64,000 nt of DNA from positions 1 through 64,000 of the forward strand of contig JAAYHD010000013.1 in the NCBI GenBank assembly GCA_012735495.1. The letters are read 5' to 3'. Under the pieces are notes generated by a model, which made no database searches, was not told the origin of the DNA, and worked only from the letters and a program-made list of their open reading frames with translations. Below are positions 52,547-62,016 of this stretch, one piece after another; within the stretch, counting starts at the first letter, position 1; each line of letters opens with the position of its first letter. Both the position numbers and the translations under genes were made by a program. Origin of the DNA: Clostridiales bacterium (GTDB lineage: Bacteria > Bacillota > Clostridia > Lachnospirales > Lachnospiraceae).

Positions 52547-53548
52547 TTATATCAGGTTCAGCGTTTCATCATAGCCCAGCATCAGGTTCATGTTCTGGAT
52601 TGCGGCTCCCGAAGCGCCCTTGCCCAGGTTATCCAGCCGAGTTATAATCATCGAAACTCCTTCATCATCGTTTCCGATAATAAATATTTCTGCCATGTTG
52701 GTACCGCTGCAAGCTGTAATATCCAGCCCTCCGTCAAATATAATCCCTTCCCGGTAAACCGCGCTGTTGATCTTCTCATCCTGCAGTGCGTCCTTGTCGA
52801 TATAAGGCATAATCCTTACAAAATTCTGACCATTATAATGTTCCGAGAATAAACCATGAAGCTCCTTCCCGTTTAACTTCTTATCAAGAAGCCTGGTATG
52901 AATCGGTATAAATGTGGCCAGCCCTTTGTAAAAATCCGAAACAACAGGAAGAAAAACGGGGCACCTGGTTAAACCGCAATGAGCCATCATTTCCTTCAAA
53001 TGCTTGTGATTGAGCCCAAGGCTGTATGGTCTCGGTGCTTTTTTATAAGGATTGTCCTCAATATCCGATTCGTATTTTTCAATCAGCGCCTTCCCGCCTC
53101 CGCTGTATCCGGTAATGCTCTGGCATGATACGGGATAATCCGCGGGCATCACCTTATGGTGAATGAGTGGATATATGGACAGGGCGAACGCCGTGGCATG
53201 GCATCCCGGATTGGACACTCTGCTGCTGTTTTTGATTGCTTCCCTGTGAGCCGGTGACAATTCCGGAAGACCGTATGTCCATCCCTGCGCGGTCCTGTGG
53301 GCCGTACTGGCATCAATTACCTTCGTTTCCGGATTTAAAACAAGACTTGCCGATTCTTTGGCAGCACCGTCCGGAAGACATAAGAAAACCAGGTCCGCTT
53401 CATTCAGCAGCCTTTTTCGTTCGTTTATATCCCTGCGCTTTTCATGGTCAATTTTCAAGACCTCAATATTATCGTATTTTGCCAGCCTTTCATTGATTTC
53501 AAGACCTGTCGTTCCGCTTGAGCCGTCCACAAAAACCTTCTTCTTCAT
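52547..53548 (-). CDS. argC: N-acetyl-gamma-glutamyl-phosphate reductase (short, type 2)
   Basis: KVFVDGSSGTTGLEINERLAKYDNIEVL; FLCLPDGAAKE; VSNPGCHATAFALSIYPL. Confidence 0.93.
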   Translation of the reverse strand: MKKKVFVDGSSGTTGLEINERLAKYDNIEVLKIDHEKRRDINERKRLLNEADLVFLCLPDGAAKESASLVLNPETKVIDASTAHRTAQGWTYGLPELSPAHREAIKNSSRVSNPGCHATAFALSIYPLIHHKVMPADYPVSCQSITGYSGGGKALIEKYESDIEDNPYKKAPRPYSLGLNHKHLKEMMAHCGLTRCPVFLPVVSDFYKGLATFIPIHTRLLDKKLNGKELHGLFSEHYNGQNFVRIMPYIDKDALQDEKINSAVYREGIIFDGGLDITACSGTNMAEIFIIGNDDEGVSMIITRLDNLGKGASGAAIQNMNLMLGYDETLNLI

Positions 53549-53663
53549 ACTCCGCTCCTCTGATGTATATTTATTCAGAAATATTAATTATTATACTTCC
53601 TTGTTATTCTCCTTGTCAATATGATAAATAAAAACACGACCCATATAAAGCCGTGTTTGTTTG

Positions 53664-54176
53664 TCATACCGTATTGTACTGTTCCAGCCGTTCCATAACC
53701 AGGTTCTCCACTTCATCCTTATCCATTTCCATGGCTATGGACAGTTCTCCGAAGAGAAAGTCCCGGGCGATATTCAAGTATTTCTCGTCCGTAAATGTTA
53801 GCTTCTTGCCTTGGGCCAGCCGTTCTTGCCTTCTTGCGTACAGTGTTTTTATGATTTTGACCCAGTCCATGCAGTTATGCTTTTTCAAGGCTTCCTTGTA
53901 AACATCTTCACGCTGCTTGTCACATTCTATCTTCAGCAACGGTATCTGCGGTATCCTGTCAATCAGCTCCTGGGCTTCCTCGCTTGATATAACCTTCCTC
54001 ATCGATACCTTGTCATTGTTAACTGGAGTATATAGTGTGCTGGCTTTTGAGAATACGGGCTGAAGCGTGTAGCATACAATACTGTCGTCAACACCGGTTA
54101 TATTCAGAATACCGATATCCTCCACCCTGCATACGCCATGGTTGCCATAAACAATATAATCTCCTAATTCATACAT
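53664..54176 (-). CDS. CarD/CdnL-family transcription regulator
   Basis: MYELGDYIVYGNHGVCRVEDIGILNITG...YTLQPVFSKASTLYTPVNN; start trimmed. Confidence 0.92.
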   Translation of the reverse strand: MYELGDYIVYGNHGVCRVEDIGILNITGVDDSIVCYTLQPVFSKASTLYTPVNNDKVSMRKVISSEEAQELIDRIPQIPLLKIECDKQREDVYKEALKKHNCMDWVKIIKTLYARRQERLAQGKKLTFTDEKYLNIARDFLFGELSIAMEMDKDEVENLVMERLEQYNTV

Positions 54177-54361
54177 CTGAACGCTCCCATCTTCCATGAA
54201 ACCAATATATACGTTAAAAACATCCATATATTATTATACCAGAATTTCGGGCTTTTTGTTAGCGTAATTGCAAACTTTGCAAAATTTGTGGAAATCTTCT
54301 ATAGTATTCTGTCAAAGCAACAGTGTGTTTAAGCAATTTATCCATATTGCGTGCTTGTACA

Positions 54362-55255
54362 TTATTCCTTGGCCGAGGGGTCAATGGCGTCCCTTAGCGC
54401 ATCCCCGACAAAATTTATGCTTAAAACCAGCAGCATGATTATTACGCCCGCGGGAACCCACAGCCAGAACTTACTGGTAAGTATGGTTATCGATTCCGCA
54501 CCGTTCAGTATATTGCCCAGGCTTGCCGTCGGAGGTTGGACACCCATGCCAAGGAATCCCAGCGCGGCCTCGTCAAGTATGGTCAGGGCAAACACGGAGG
54601 TGGCATAAACAAGAACCGGTCCGACGGTATTGGGCAGTATCTCGGAAAAGAGGATGTACCTGTTGGGCATCCCGGCCACCTTGCTTCCCTTAACAAAGTT
54701 GGTTTCCCTTAGGGACAATACGCTGCCGCGCACCAGCCTTGCGGCACCGGGCCAATCGACAAAACCCAGGATGAGAATTATATTCCATAAACCCGGTCCG
54801 AATATGGCCGCCGCCACCAGTACAAGCAGGATGTATGGAAACGACATGATTGTGTCCGTTATTCTCATGATTATTATGTCAATAATTCCGCCAAAATATC
54901 CCGCAATCAGTCCAAGAACCACTCCAACCACGGTCGATATTACGGTAGTGGCAAATCCGACAAAAAGAGATATCCTCGTGGCATAAAGCAGCCTGCTGAA
55001 CATATCCCTTCCGATCTGGTCCGTTCCAAGCCAATGCTGCAATGAAGGAGGCGACGAAAAGGATGTGCTGACCTTGTTCGGGTCATAGGGCGCAATAACG
55101 GGCGCCAGTATGGCCAAAACGGTCATAAAGCACAGAAAATACAGGCTGACCACCGCCAGCTTGTGCCTGCCAAAGCGCCTCGCTATCATTTTAAAACTGC
55201 TGCTTTTATATTCCATATTGTCAATATTGCGCCTTGTTAAGAACTTCATTCCCAT
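54362..55255 (-). CDS. oppC: ABC transporter permease, OppC type
   Basis: PSLQHWLGTDQIGRDMFSRLLYATRISLFVGF; DPP/Opp permease 2. Confidence 0.92.
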   Translation of the reverse strand: MGMKFLTRRNIDNMEYKSSSFKMIARRFGRHKLAVVSLYFLCFMTVLAILAPVIAPYDPNKVSTSFSSPPSLQHWLGTDQIGRDMFSRLLYATRISLFVGFATTVISTVVGVVLGLIAGYFGGIIDIIIMRITDTIMSFPYILLVLVAAAIFGPGLWNIILILGFVDWPGAARLVRGSVLSLRETNFVKGSKVAGMPNRYILFSEILPNTVGPVLVYATSVFALTILDEAALGFLGMGVQPPTASLGNILNGAESITILTSKFWLWVPAGVIIMLLVLSINFVGDALRDAIDPSAKE

Positions 55256-55267
55256 GCACCTTGTAAA

Positions 55268-56212
55268 TTAGTATTTTATAGTCGGATCCACCAGGGCATA
55301 TATGATATCCGTTAACAGGTTCGAAAGCAGCACGACAATCGCGGTTAGAAGCGCCACTCCCATAATCACCGGATAATCCCTGCCTGTTATGGCGTTCATT
55401 GTAATCAAGCCAAGTCCCGGCCAGCTGAAGATCTGTTCAATAATGACCGCACCGCCAAAGAGTGTCGGTATCTGCATTCCTATTACGGTTACTATAGGTA
55501 TCAGGGCATTACGGAGCGCATGCTTGTTAATGACAAGAAAGCGCCCGATTCCCTTGGATTTTGCCGTTCGCACATAATCCTTCTGAAGAATCTCAAGCAC
55601 CGCACCCCTGACATAACGGATATTTGAGCCCGCAACAGAAATGGCAAGTATTAAAACCGGCATAATCAGATGCCAAATCAGATCGGCAATGCCCCCGTCT
55701 CCTCCCGCGGTCCTTATGCCGCTGGACGGTAGCCAGCCGAGCCTTACGGTGAATAAATATATAAAGATAAGCGCCAGGAAAAAGCTTGGCACACTGGTTC
55801 CGAAAAACGATATGGTCACCAGGGCATAGTCCCGCCTTGTGTACCTGTGGACTGCGCTGTATATGCCAATGGGTATGGCAATGGCAAGCCCCAGCAGCAA
55901 TGAGGTGCCCATAAGCAGGAGCGTGGGGCCCAGATGATTTCCTATTATCTCACTTACCGGCTGGTAGCTCTTGACCGAATAGCCCAGGTTTCCCCTAAGC
56001 ACGTTCATAAGCCAGACAAAATACTGGACATAGAACGGCTTGTCCAGTCCCAAACGGATTGCCCTGGCTTCCAATGCCGCTTCTGAGGTCTTCGGCCCTA
56101 TCATCATTTCCAGGGGGCTTCCGGCAAGGCTCATAATTGCATAATCCAGGATTGTGATACCAATGAGAACCGGAATGGCAATCAGTATTCTTTTTATGGT
56201 GTACTTCAGCAT
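55268..56212 (-). CDS. oppB: ABC transporter permease, OppB type
   Basis: MLKYTIKRILIAIPVLIGITILDYAIM; GRFLVINKHALRNALIPIVTVIGMQIPTLFGGAVIIEQIFSWPGLG. Confidence 0.93.
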   Translation of the reverse strand: MLKYTIKRILIAIPVLIGITILDYAIMSLAGSPLEMMIGPKTSEAALEARAIRLGLDKPFYVQYFVWLMNVLRGNLGYSVKSYQPVSEIIGNHLGPTLLLMGTSLLLGLAIAIPIGIYSAVHRYTRRDYALVTISFFGTSVPSFFLALIFIYLFTVRLGWLPSSGIRTAGGDGGIADLIWHLIMPVLILAISVAGSNIRYVRGAVLEILQKDYVRTAKSKGIGRFLVINKHALRNALIPIVTVIGMQIPTLFGGAVIIEQIFSWPGLGLITMNAITGRDYPVIMGVALLTAIVVLLSNLLTDIIYALVDPTIKY

Positions 56213-56282
56213 CTGCTCCTCATTCCTTAATCCGGCACGCAGGTACCTTTATACTATGCCTGCATGCGAATACTCCGACTTT

Positions 56283-57305
56283 CTAAGTATGGCTTTCTCT
56301 CTTGATTCTCCGTGCCAAAAGCACCGGGCAGGCGACCTTATGGCCGGACCCTTCCTCCACGGGTATTAGCTTTGGATCCTCCGTCATGCAGGATTCCAAG
56401 GCATATGGACATCTCGTATGGAACTTGCATCCCTTGGGAGGATTCAACGCGGAAGGGATATCTCCCTTAAGCACCAGCCTCTGTCTTCCCCTGAGCTTTG
56501 GAACAGGCAGGGGAGACGCATCAAATAAAGCATTGGTATACGGATGCACAGGATCATCGAACAACTCCTGCGTATCCGCGATTTCCACAATCCTGCCCAA
56601 GTACATTATGGCTATTCGGGTGCTGACATACCGGACGGCACCCAGGCCGTGGGATATAAAGACATATGTGAGCTTCAGCTCATCCTGAAGCTGTTTAAGC
56701 AGGTTAAGAATCTGGGCCTGCACCGATACATCCAGTGCGCTGACAGGCTCATCGCAGACTATCAGCTTAGGCTTTACGCACAGGGCTTTCGCAATACCGA
56801 TTCTCTGCCTCTGTCCTCCCGAAAATTCATGGGGATACCTGTGCTTCATCGACCTCGGCAGCCCTACCAGGTCCATAAGCCTGTCAATTTCAGCGTCAAG
56901 GCCGTCCTTGCCCACTATCCCATGATACAGCATGGGATCGGCAAGGATGTCAAAAACCTGTTTTCTGGGATTAAGGGAAGAATTTGAATCCTGGAACACC
57001 ATCTGTATTTGTGTCCTAATTTTTCTGAGACGGTCGAAAGGCATGTCTGACAGTGATTCTCCCTGATATATAACGTGCCCTGAAGTAGGCTTCTCCAGGG
57101 CTACAATCTGACGTCCGATAGTGGATTTCCCACAGCCGGATTCACCGACAATGCCAAGGGTTTCTCCTTCATATATTTCAAGATCCACACCGTCCACCGC
57201 ATGTATTACCGGTGTGTTTCTGCCTATATGCATGCCTTTTGCCGGATAGTACTTTTTCAGCCCGCTAATAACAATGAGAGGATTTCTGTCATTGTCTTTT
57301 TGCAA
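56283..57305 (-). CDS. oppF: ABC transporter ATPase, OppF type
   Basis: [48 protein letters not shown]-terminal oligopeptide-type extension. Confidence 0.93.
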   Translation of the reverse strand: MQKDNDRNPLIVISGLKKYYPAKGMHIGRNTPVIHAVDGVDLEIYEGETLGIVGESGCGKSTIGRQIVALEKPTSGHVIYQGESLSDMPFDRLRKIRTQIQMVFQDSNSSLNPRKQVFDILADPMLYHGIVGKDGLDAEIDRLMDLVGLPRSMKHRYPHEFSGGQRQRIGIAKALCVKPKLIVCDEPVSALDVSVQAQILNLLKQLQDELKLTYVFISHGLGAVRYVSTRIAIMYLGRIVEIADTQELFDDPVHPYTNALFDASPLPVPKLRGRQRLVLKGDIPSALNPPKGCKFHTRCPYALESCMTEDPKLIPVEEGSGHKVACPVLLARRIKRESHT

Positions 57306-58281
57306 TAGGAATCTCCCCTTTCTCAGCCCGGTGGCACCTTACGAAATGCCCTTTCCTGAATTCAGTATATGCCTGCTCATGCCTGCAAAGCGGGACGGTA
57401 TACGGGCAGCGCTCAAAAAACCTGCATCCTTCGATATCCTGGTAAATCTCGGGAACAACACCGGGGATGGATGCCAGCTTTTTGTCCGGATCGTCATATA
57501 TGCACGGAACCGATTCCAGAAGCGCTTGTGTATACGGATGGGCGGGATGGTCAAAGATGTCGTAAACTGAAGCCTCCTCCATGAACTGACCCGCATACAT
57601 GATAATAACCCTATCCGCCAGCTCCGCCACAAGGCCTATATCATGGGTAATCAGTATAATAGACATATGGAATTCTTTTTGAAGATCTGAAAGAAGCTTC
57701 ATTATCTGAAGCTGTATGGTAACGTCCAAGGCCGTGGTAGGCTCGTCCGCAATGATCAGCTTCGGGCCGCATGCCAGCGCCATGGCTATCATGACTCTCT
57801 GCTGCATTCCTCCTGAAAGCATATGGGGATATTTCCTCATCACGGCTTCGGGATCGGGCAGTCCAACCTTGCTTAACATTTTTACGGCATACTCGGCTGC
57901 GCTTTTCCTGTCATAACCCATATGGATGCGGATTACCTCGGTCAGCTGGTTTCCTATGGTAAGCACGGGATTTAAGCTGTTCATGACATCCTGAAATACC
58001 ATGGTAACCTCGTTTCCCCTGACTTTGTCCAATTCCTTCTCATCCATATCAAGCAGATTTTTTCCGTCAAACACTATACTGCCGTCTATGACATGGGCAT
58101 TTGCACTCAGCAAACCAAGGATGGAAAGAGCGGTCATGCTCTTGCCGCAGCCGGTTTCTCCGACAATGCACAGGACCTCTCCGGGTTTGACGGCGAAGCT
58201 GACCTTGTCCACGACGATATTCCGTATCCCGTCCTCAAAAAACGCTATTGAAAGGTTCTCCACCTGCAACAAATTATCCAT
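57289..58281 (-). CDS. oppD: ABC transporter ATPase, OppD type
   Basis: VGETGCGKSMTALSILGL, LSGGMQQRVMIAMALACGPKLIIADEPTTALDVTIQ; start trimmed to MDNLLQVENLS. Confidence 0.92.
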   Translation of the reverse strand: MDNLLQVENLSIAFFEDGIRNIVVDKVSFAVKPGEVLCIVGETGCGKSMTALSILGLLSANAHVIDGSIVFDGKNLLDMDEKELDKVRGNEVTMVFQDVMNSLNPVLTIGNQLTEVIRIHMGYDRKSAAEYAVKMLSKVGLPDPEAVMRKYPHMLSGGMQQRVMIAMALACGPKLIIADEPTTALDVTIQLQIMKLLSDLQKEFHMSIILITHDIGLVAELADRVIIMYAGQFMEEASVYDIFDHPAHPYTQALLESVPCIYDDPDKKLASIPGVVPEIYQDIEGCRFFERCPYTVPLCRHEQAYTEFRKGHFVRCHRAEKGEIPIAKRQ

Positions 58282-58295
58282 CCGGCAACTCTCCG

Positions 58296-59897
58296 CTATT
58301 TTGCTATTTCCCATTCATGTACATTTATGAATGTTCCGTATACATCCGGTACGGCATTTTTAAGGCGGTTGTTCACCGCTCCTATGGCGCTTAAGACATA
58401 GGCCGCAATCATCGGAACATCTTCCTGGGTGTACCCGGTAACAATCCTGTAATTCCTGACAATTTCATCCATGTCGGTTGTCCTCTGCGTCTTTTCAAGA
58501 GCCTGGGCAACCTCTTCCCTGTAATACCTGGTCCATCCGCCTTCCGACAGCAGCCAGCTTATATCGGTATAAGGGTCGACTGGCGTAAATGTATACTGTA
58601 CCGCCAGCATGTCGAATTCTCCCGTTCCCGCCACCGATAGAAGGGTTGATATGTCTACGGTGTTTATCTGAATGTTAAGGCCAAGCTCTCCGAGCTGTGC
58701 CGTTATATAGCTCGCAATCTGCACAAAGGTGGTATCGCCGCTGTTTACATAGAAAGTATACTGCGTGGACTTATCCCACCCGTCGGCCTCCGCTTCGCCA
58801 AGAAGCTGCTTTGCCTTTTCAGGGTCATATGGCACCGGTGAAATGCTCTCATCATAGAACGGTCCCGCGCTGGCAAGGAAGCCGTCCACAATTTCGCCAT
58901 TGCCCTTCATAAGATCCTTAAGAATGGTTTCACGGTCCATTCCGTATAATATTGCCTGGCGCACCCTCTTATCCGTAACCCGTTCGGTGTTAAAAAAGAT
59001 GGACTGGACGGTCACCGGCGTTCCGTCATATACCGTGATGTTTTCCAGCTTTCTTACGGAATCGTAATCCTCCCTCAGGATTGCTCCCATGGTCTGCTGA
59101 ACAAGGTCAAGCTCGCCCGACCTTAACCCGGCAAGAAGCTGGCTTGCGGTAACCACCTTGAAGTTCAGCTTCTTTATCTTAGGAGCGCCCATAAAGAAAT
59201 TATCATTGGCTTCCATAATGACATAATGGTTGAGATCCACTTCCTTTATAAAATACGGGCCGCTTACGACAGTCGGCGCGTTGAACCAGTCATAAGACAG
59301 CAGGTCCTTTCTGGGCACATCCTTAAGCACGTGCTTGGGCAGGGTAAGAATGTACCGGCCATAAATGTTCTTAAATGTATGAAGCGCCATCTCGGTCTTG
59401 GTGGTTATCTGTACGGTCTTTTCATCCACAGCCACAACTCCGCTCAAGGAAGTGGCTCCGGATTCCGCATAACCGTCATCCCCCGTTCCTTCAATCTTTT
59501 CCATGGACATTCCCACGCTCCCTATCTCTGGGCTGGTCCAAAGCAGGTAAGTAAACACCACGTCGTCTGCGGTAATCGGCGTACCGTCCGACCATACGGC
59601 ATCCTTCTTTATCTTGATTGTAAATGTCTTATTGTCCTCAGTAGTTATCTCTTCGGCAAGCAGGCCTACGAATTCCATATTCCTGTCAAGCTCCACAAGC
59701 GGTAAAAACTCCAGGGATGTCGTGTACTTTACGACCTCCGTCCCGTCCTGGAGCAGAGGGTTTACCGAACTGAGCGTATCCGTAATTCCGATATTTACAA
59801 TATCATCATTTGTATTCTTCTTTCCGCATCCGGCCAGGGCCATTGCCGCCATGGCAAGAATTGTCCAGATCATTAAAAGCTTTTTTGATTTTTTCAT
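58296..59897 (-). CDS. oppA: Extracellular solute-binding lipoprotein, family 5 (OppA type)
   Basis: Lipobox MALAGCGKKN; WSDGTPITADDVVFTYLLW family 5 signature. Confidence 0.93.
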   Translation of the reverse strand: MKKSKKLLMIWTILAMAAMALAGCGKKNTNDDIVNIGITDTLSSVNPLLQDGTEVVKYTTSLEFLPLVELDRNMEFVGLLAEEITTEDNKTFTIKIKKDAVWSDGTPITADDVVFTYLLWTSPEIGSVGMSMEKIEGTGDDGYAESGATSLSGVVAVDEKTVQITTKTEMALHTFKNIYGRYILTLPKHVLKDVPRKDLLSYDWFNAPTVVSGPYFIKEVDLNHYVIMEANDNFFMGAPKIKKLNFKVVTASQLLAGLRSGELDLVQQTMGAILREDYDSVRKLENITVYDGTPVTVQSIFFNTERVTDKRVRQAILYGMDRETILKDLMKGNGEIVDGFLASAGPFYDESISPVPYDPEKAKQLLGEAEADGWDKSTQYTFYVNSGDTTFVQIASYITAQLGELGLNIQINTVDISTLLSVAGTGEFDMLAVQYTFTPVDPYTDISWLLSEGGWTRYYREEVAQALEKTQRTTDMDEIVRNYRIVTGYTQEDVPMIAAYVLSAIGAVNNRLKNAVPDVYGTFINVHEWEIAK

Positions 59898-60108
59898 GCA
59901 ATCACCGTTCCTTTTCGTATTTTTTAGCCGTTAATTCATGTAATACCGTACCTGTCGCAACAGGTCGGTCTCTATTCATAAAGTTCGGAATATTGTACCA
60001 AGCCTTAATATTTTTAATATTATGCTCTTACATACAATAGTATTTCCATATAAATTTGATAAGCTTACTATAATATAAATAATTGAAAAAAACAATGCAA
60101 TTTTCAAA

Positions 60109-60126
60109 TTAATTGTATACAATTAA
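60109..60126. promoter_or_regulatory. 18-bp perfect palindrome TTAATTGTATACAATTAA in the opp / GH26-like intergenic region
   Basis: Contains the same 12-bp core as 47180-47191. Confidence 0.55.
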
Positions 60127-60331
60127 ATATTACATTTTTCTCTATTTTGCCCCGCTTGCTTGATTTCGATATTCCTTCCCGGCAGCTGAAACATATCTCC
60201 GTATCCTGTTATGCCGGCTCACCATTTGTATAATAAATGACATCCTTTCGCAAATCAATATTGATGTAAATTCCCTCTGAACCGTCAGGATTGAACTGGA
60301 ACAATATTATAAATATCTATAAAATTATACA

Positions 60332-60360
60332 TTGTTATGGGGATGGGTTTATGCTATACT
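60332..60360 (+). promoter_or_regulatory. Sigma-A-like promoter for the GH26-like gene
   Basis: TTGTTA - 17 bp - TATACT. Confidence 0.65.
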
Positions 60361-60368
60361 CATTTTAC

Positions 60369-60405
60369 AAAGGATTTTTCTTCTAGTTTAGAAGAAAATC
60401 CTTTT
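60369..60405 (+). other. 5'-leader stem-loop at the predicted mRNA 5' end
   Basis: AAAGGATTTTTCTTCT - AGTTT - AGAAGAAAATCCTTTT. Confidence 0.75.
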
Positions 60406-60426
60406 AATAATGTAAGGAGGAATGAA

Positions 60427-61887
60427 ATGAGCAAGGATTTGAAAGCATATATTGTCAACATGGGTCCGGCAAAATGCAACGTGGACCTGGGAGTCGGCAG
60501 TGAGCGCGGAAGCTACGTAAATCAGGATTATATATTGAACAAACTTGGAAGACCCCATAGGGCGATTAACCTTATGTACTGCTATTATCCTCTTGATGAG
60601 GGCTGGCCGCTTCGCGCAAGCATTGCTCATGCCAGTGATGACGTTTCCTTTGCATGGGACTATCCATATGACGATTATTTCCCCTACAAGGGCGGACTTA
60701 ATGGTGATTTGAACGACGAACCCTTCATCTTCATGCGTGATATAAGAAGGCACGGACAGGACGTAATCCTGACCCTGACCATCGACCCTCATGTATCGGA
60801 TGATCATCTTATAGCCATAGCCAATGATTTAAGAACCTTCGGGCGCATGTTCCTGCGCATCAACCATGAGGCAACCGGAAACTGGTTTTCATTCAACAAG
60901 CGCTGTACATACCAGGAAGTGGCCGATTTCTATGTGCGCTTCCATAAAATCATAAAAGAGCATGCGCCAAATATAAAAACGATTCTCTGCATCGGTGGCG
61001 TTGAAAATCCCGACAGCGAAGAAATAGAAAGAGAAGCGGAGTTTTCAGAGGCCGTGCGCGTAACTGATATCTGGTCCATAGACAAGTACCTGGCACTTCA
61101 TTGGGGATGGCCTTATGACGTTGCCGAGCGCGGCGGAAAATCACATAGAAGATACAGCGTAAGGGATATATTTGAACTGGCCAAGCGCACCTACAAGCGT
61201 TTCAGCTACATCTGCGGAGGTGCAAAAAAGCCCATGGTCTTGTCCGAGCTCAATGCGGACGGTGACGTTACCGGACCTTATGATCAGGCAATGATGGTCA
61301 AGCAGTTCTGCGATATGATAAAGGAGGAGCCGGCCACATGGCTTTCAGGATTTACCTTCTACCAGTTCAGGGATGACGGCAGGCTCGGCCTTGAAATAAC
61401 CGACCCCAACAACAGGGAAGTAGGTATTGAGCAGCCCGTAATGAAGGTCTACAAGGAGATAATCCACGACGATTACTTCAAACCCGGCATGACTCTTGGC
61501 AATGAAGTTTCCTTCCCCGTTACTCTCCGCTGGGGCGGTTCGGAGGACTCCACAGGCCTGTCCATACCGATTGACTTTGAAGCGAATCCTCACTTTGCAG
61601 AAGTCATATTTGACGACGAAATCAAGGATCTGAACCTGATGATGGAGCTGAACGGACGCTGGTTCTACAAGGCACCCGGTGTGAAGGTAATTGACCTTAT
61701 GCCCGCGTTCTTTGAAAAACAGCTTTCCGGTCCGCGCACCCTGGACCTTAAGATCTTTGCTCCGCCTGCAAGCGGTGAAAACAATCCGTCACAGGGTGAC
61801 GACTGGGCTGAAAATTATTACACGGTTATCAAGAAATGCCCCGAGTTCCGCATCAGGTATGAGCCTATCGAGCTTGAAGTTAAGTAA
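60427..61887 (+). CDS. Glycoside hydrolase, GH26/clan-A-like (family uncertain)
   Basis: Start trimmed (RBS AAGGAGGA); FLRINHEATGNWFSFNKRCTYQEVADFYVRFHKIIKEHAPNIKTI and PMVLSELNADGD resemble clan-A acid and nucleophile motifs. Confidence 0.7.
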   Translation: MSKDLKAYIVNMGPAKCNVDLGVGSERGSYVNQDYILNKLGRPHRAINLMYCYYPLDEGWPLRASIAHASDDVSFAWDYPYDDYFPYKGGLNGDLNDEPFIFMRDIRRHGQDVILTLTIDPHVSDDHLIAIANDLRTFGRMFLRINHEATGNWFSFNKRCTYQEVADFYVRFHKIIKEHAPNIKTILCIGGVENPDSEEIEREAEFSEAVRVTDIWSIDKYLALHWGWPYDVAERGGKSHRRYSVRDIFELAKRTYKRFSYICGGAKKPMVLSELNADGDVTGPYDQAMMVKQFCDMIKEEPATWLSGFTFYQFRDDGRLGLEITDPNNREVGIEQPVMKVYKEIIHDDYFKPGMTLGNEVSFPVTLRWGGSEDSTGLSIPIDFEANPHFAEVIFDDEIKDLNLMMELNGRWFYKAPGVKVIDLMPAFFEKQLSGPRTLDLKIFAPPASGENNPSQGDDWAENYYTVIKKCPEFRIRYEPIELEVK

Positions 61888-61935
61888 TGCTCATAATATC
61901 AGCTTGTTACGAATTAGATTGATTAATGATATTAA

Positions 61936-61984
61936 AGCGGTATCCGTATGCCTGGCATGATATAACGGGCAAACGGATACCGCT
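61936..61984. terminator. Convergent-gene hairpin
   Basis: 12-bp stem AGCGGTATCCGT / ACGGATACCGCT with 25-nt loop. Confidence 0.65.
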
Positions 61985-62016
61985 GATTTAATTAGATGTT
62001 GAGATCTTTGTACTTG

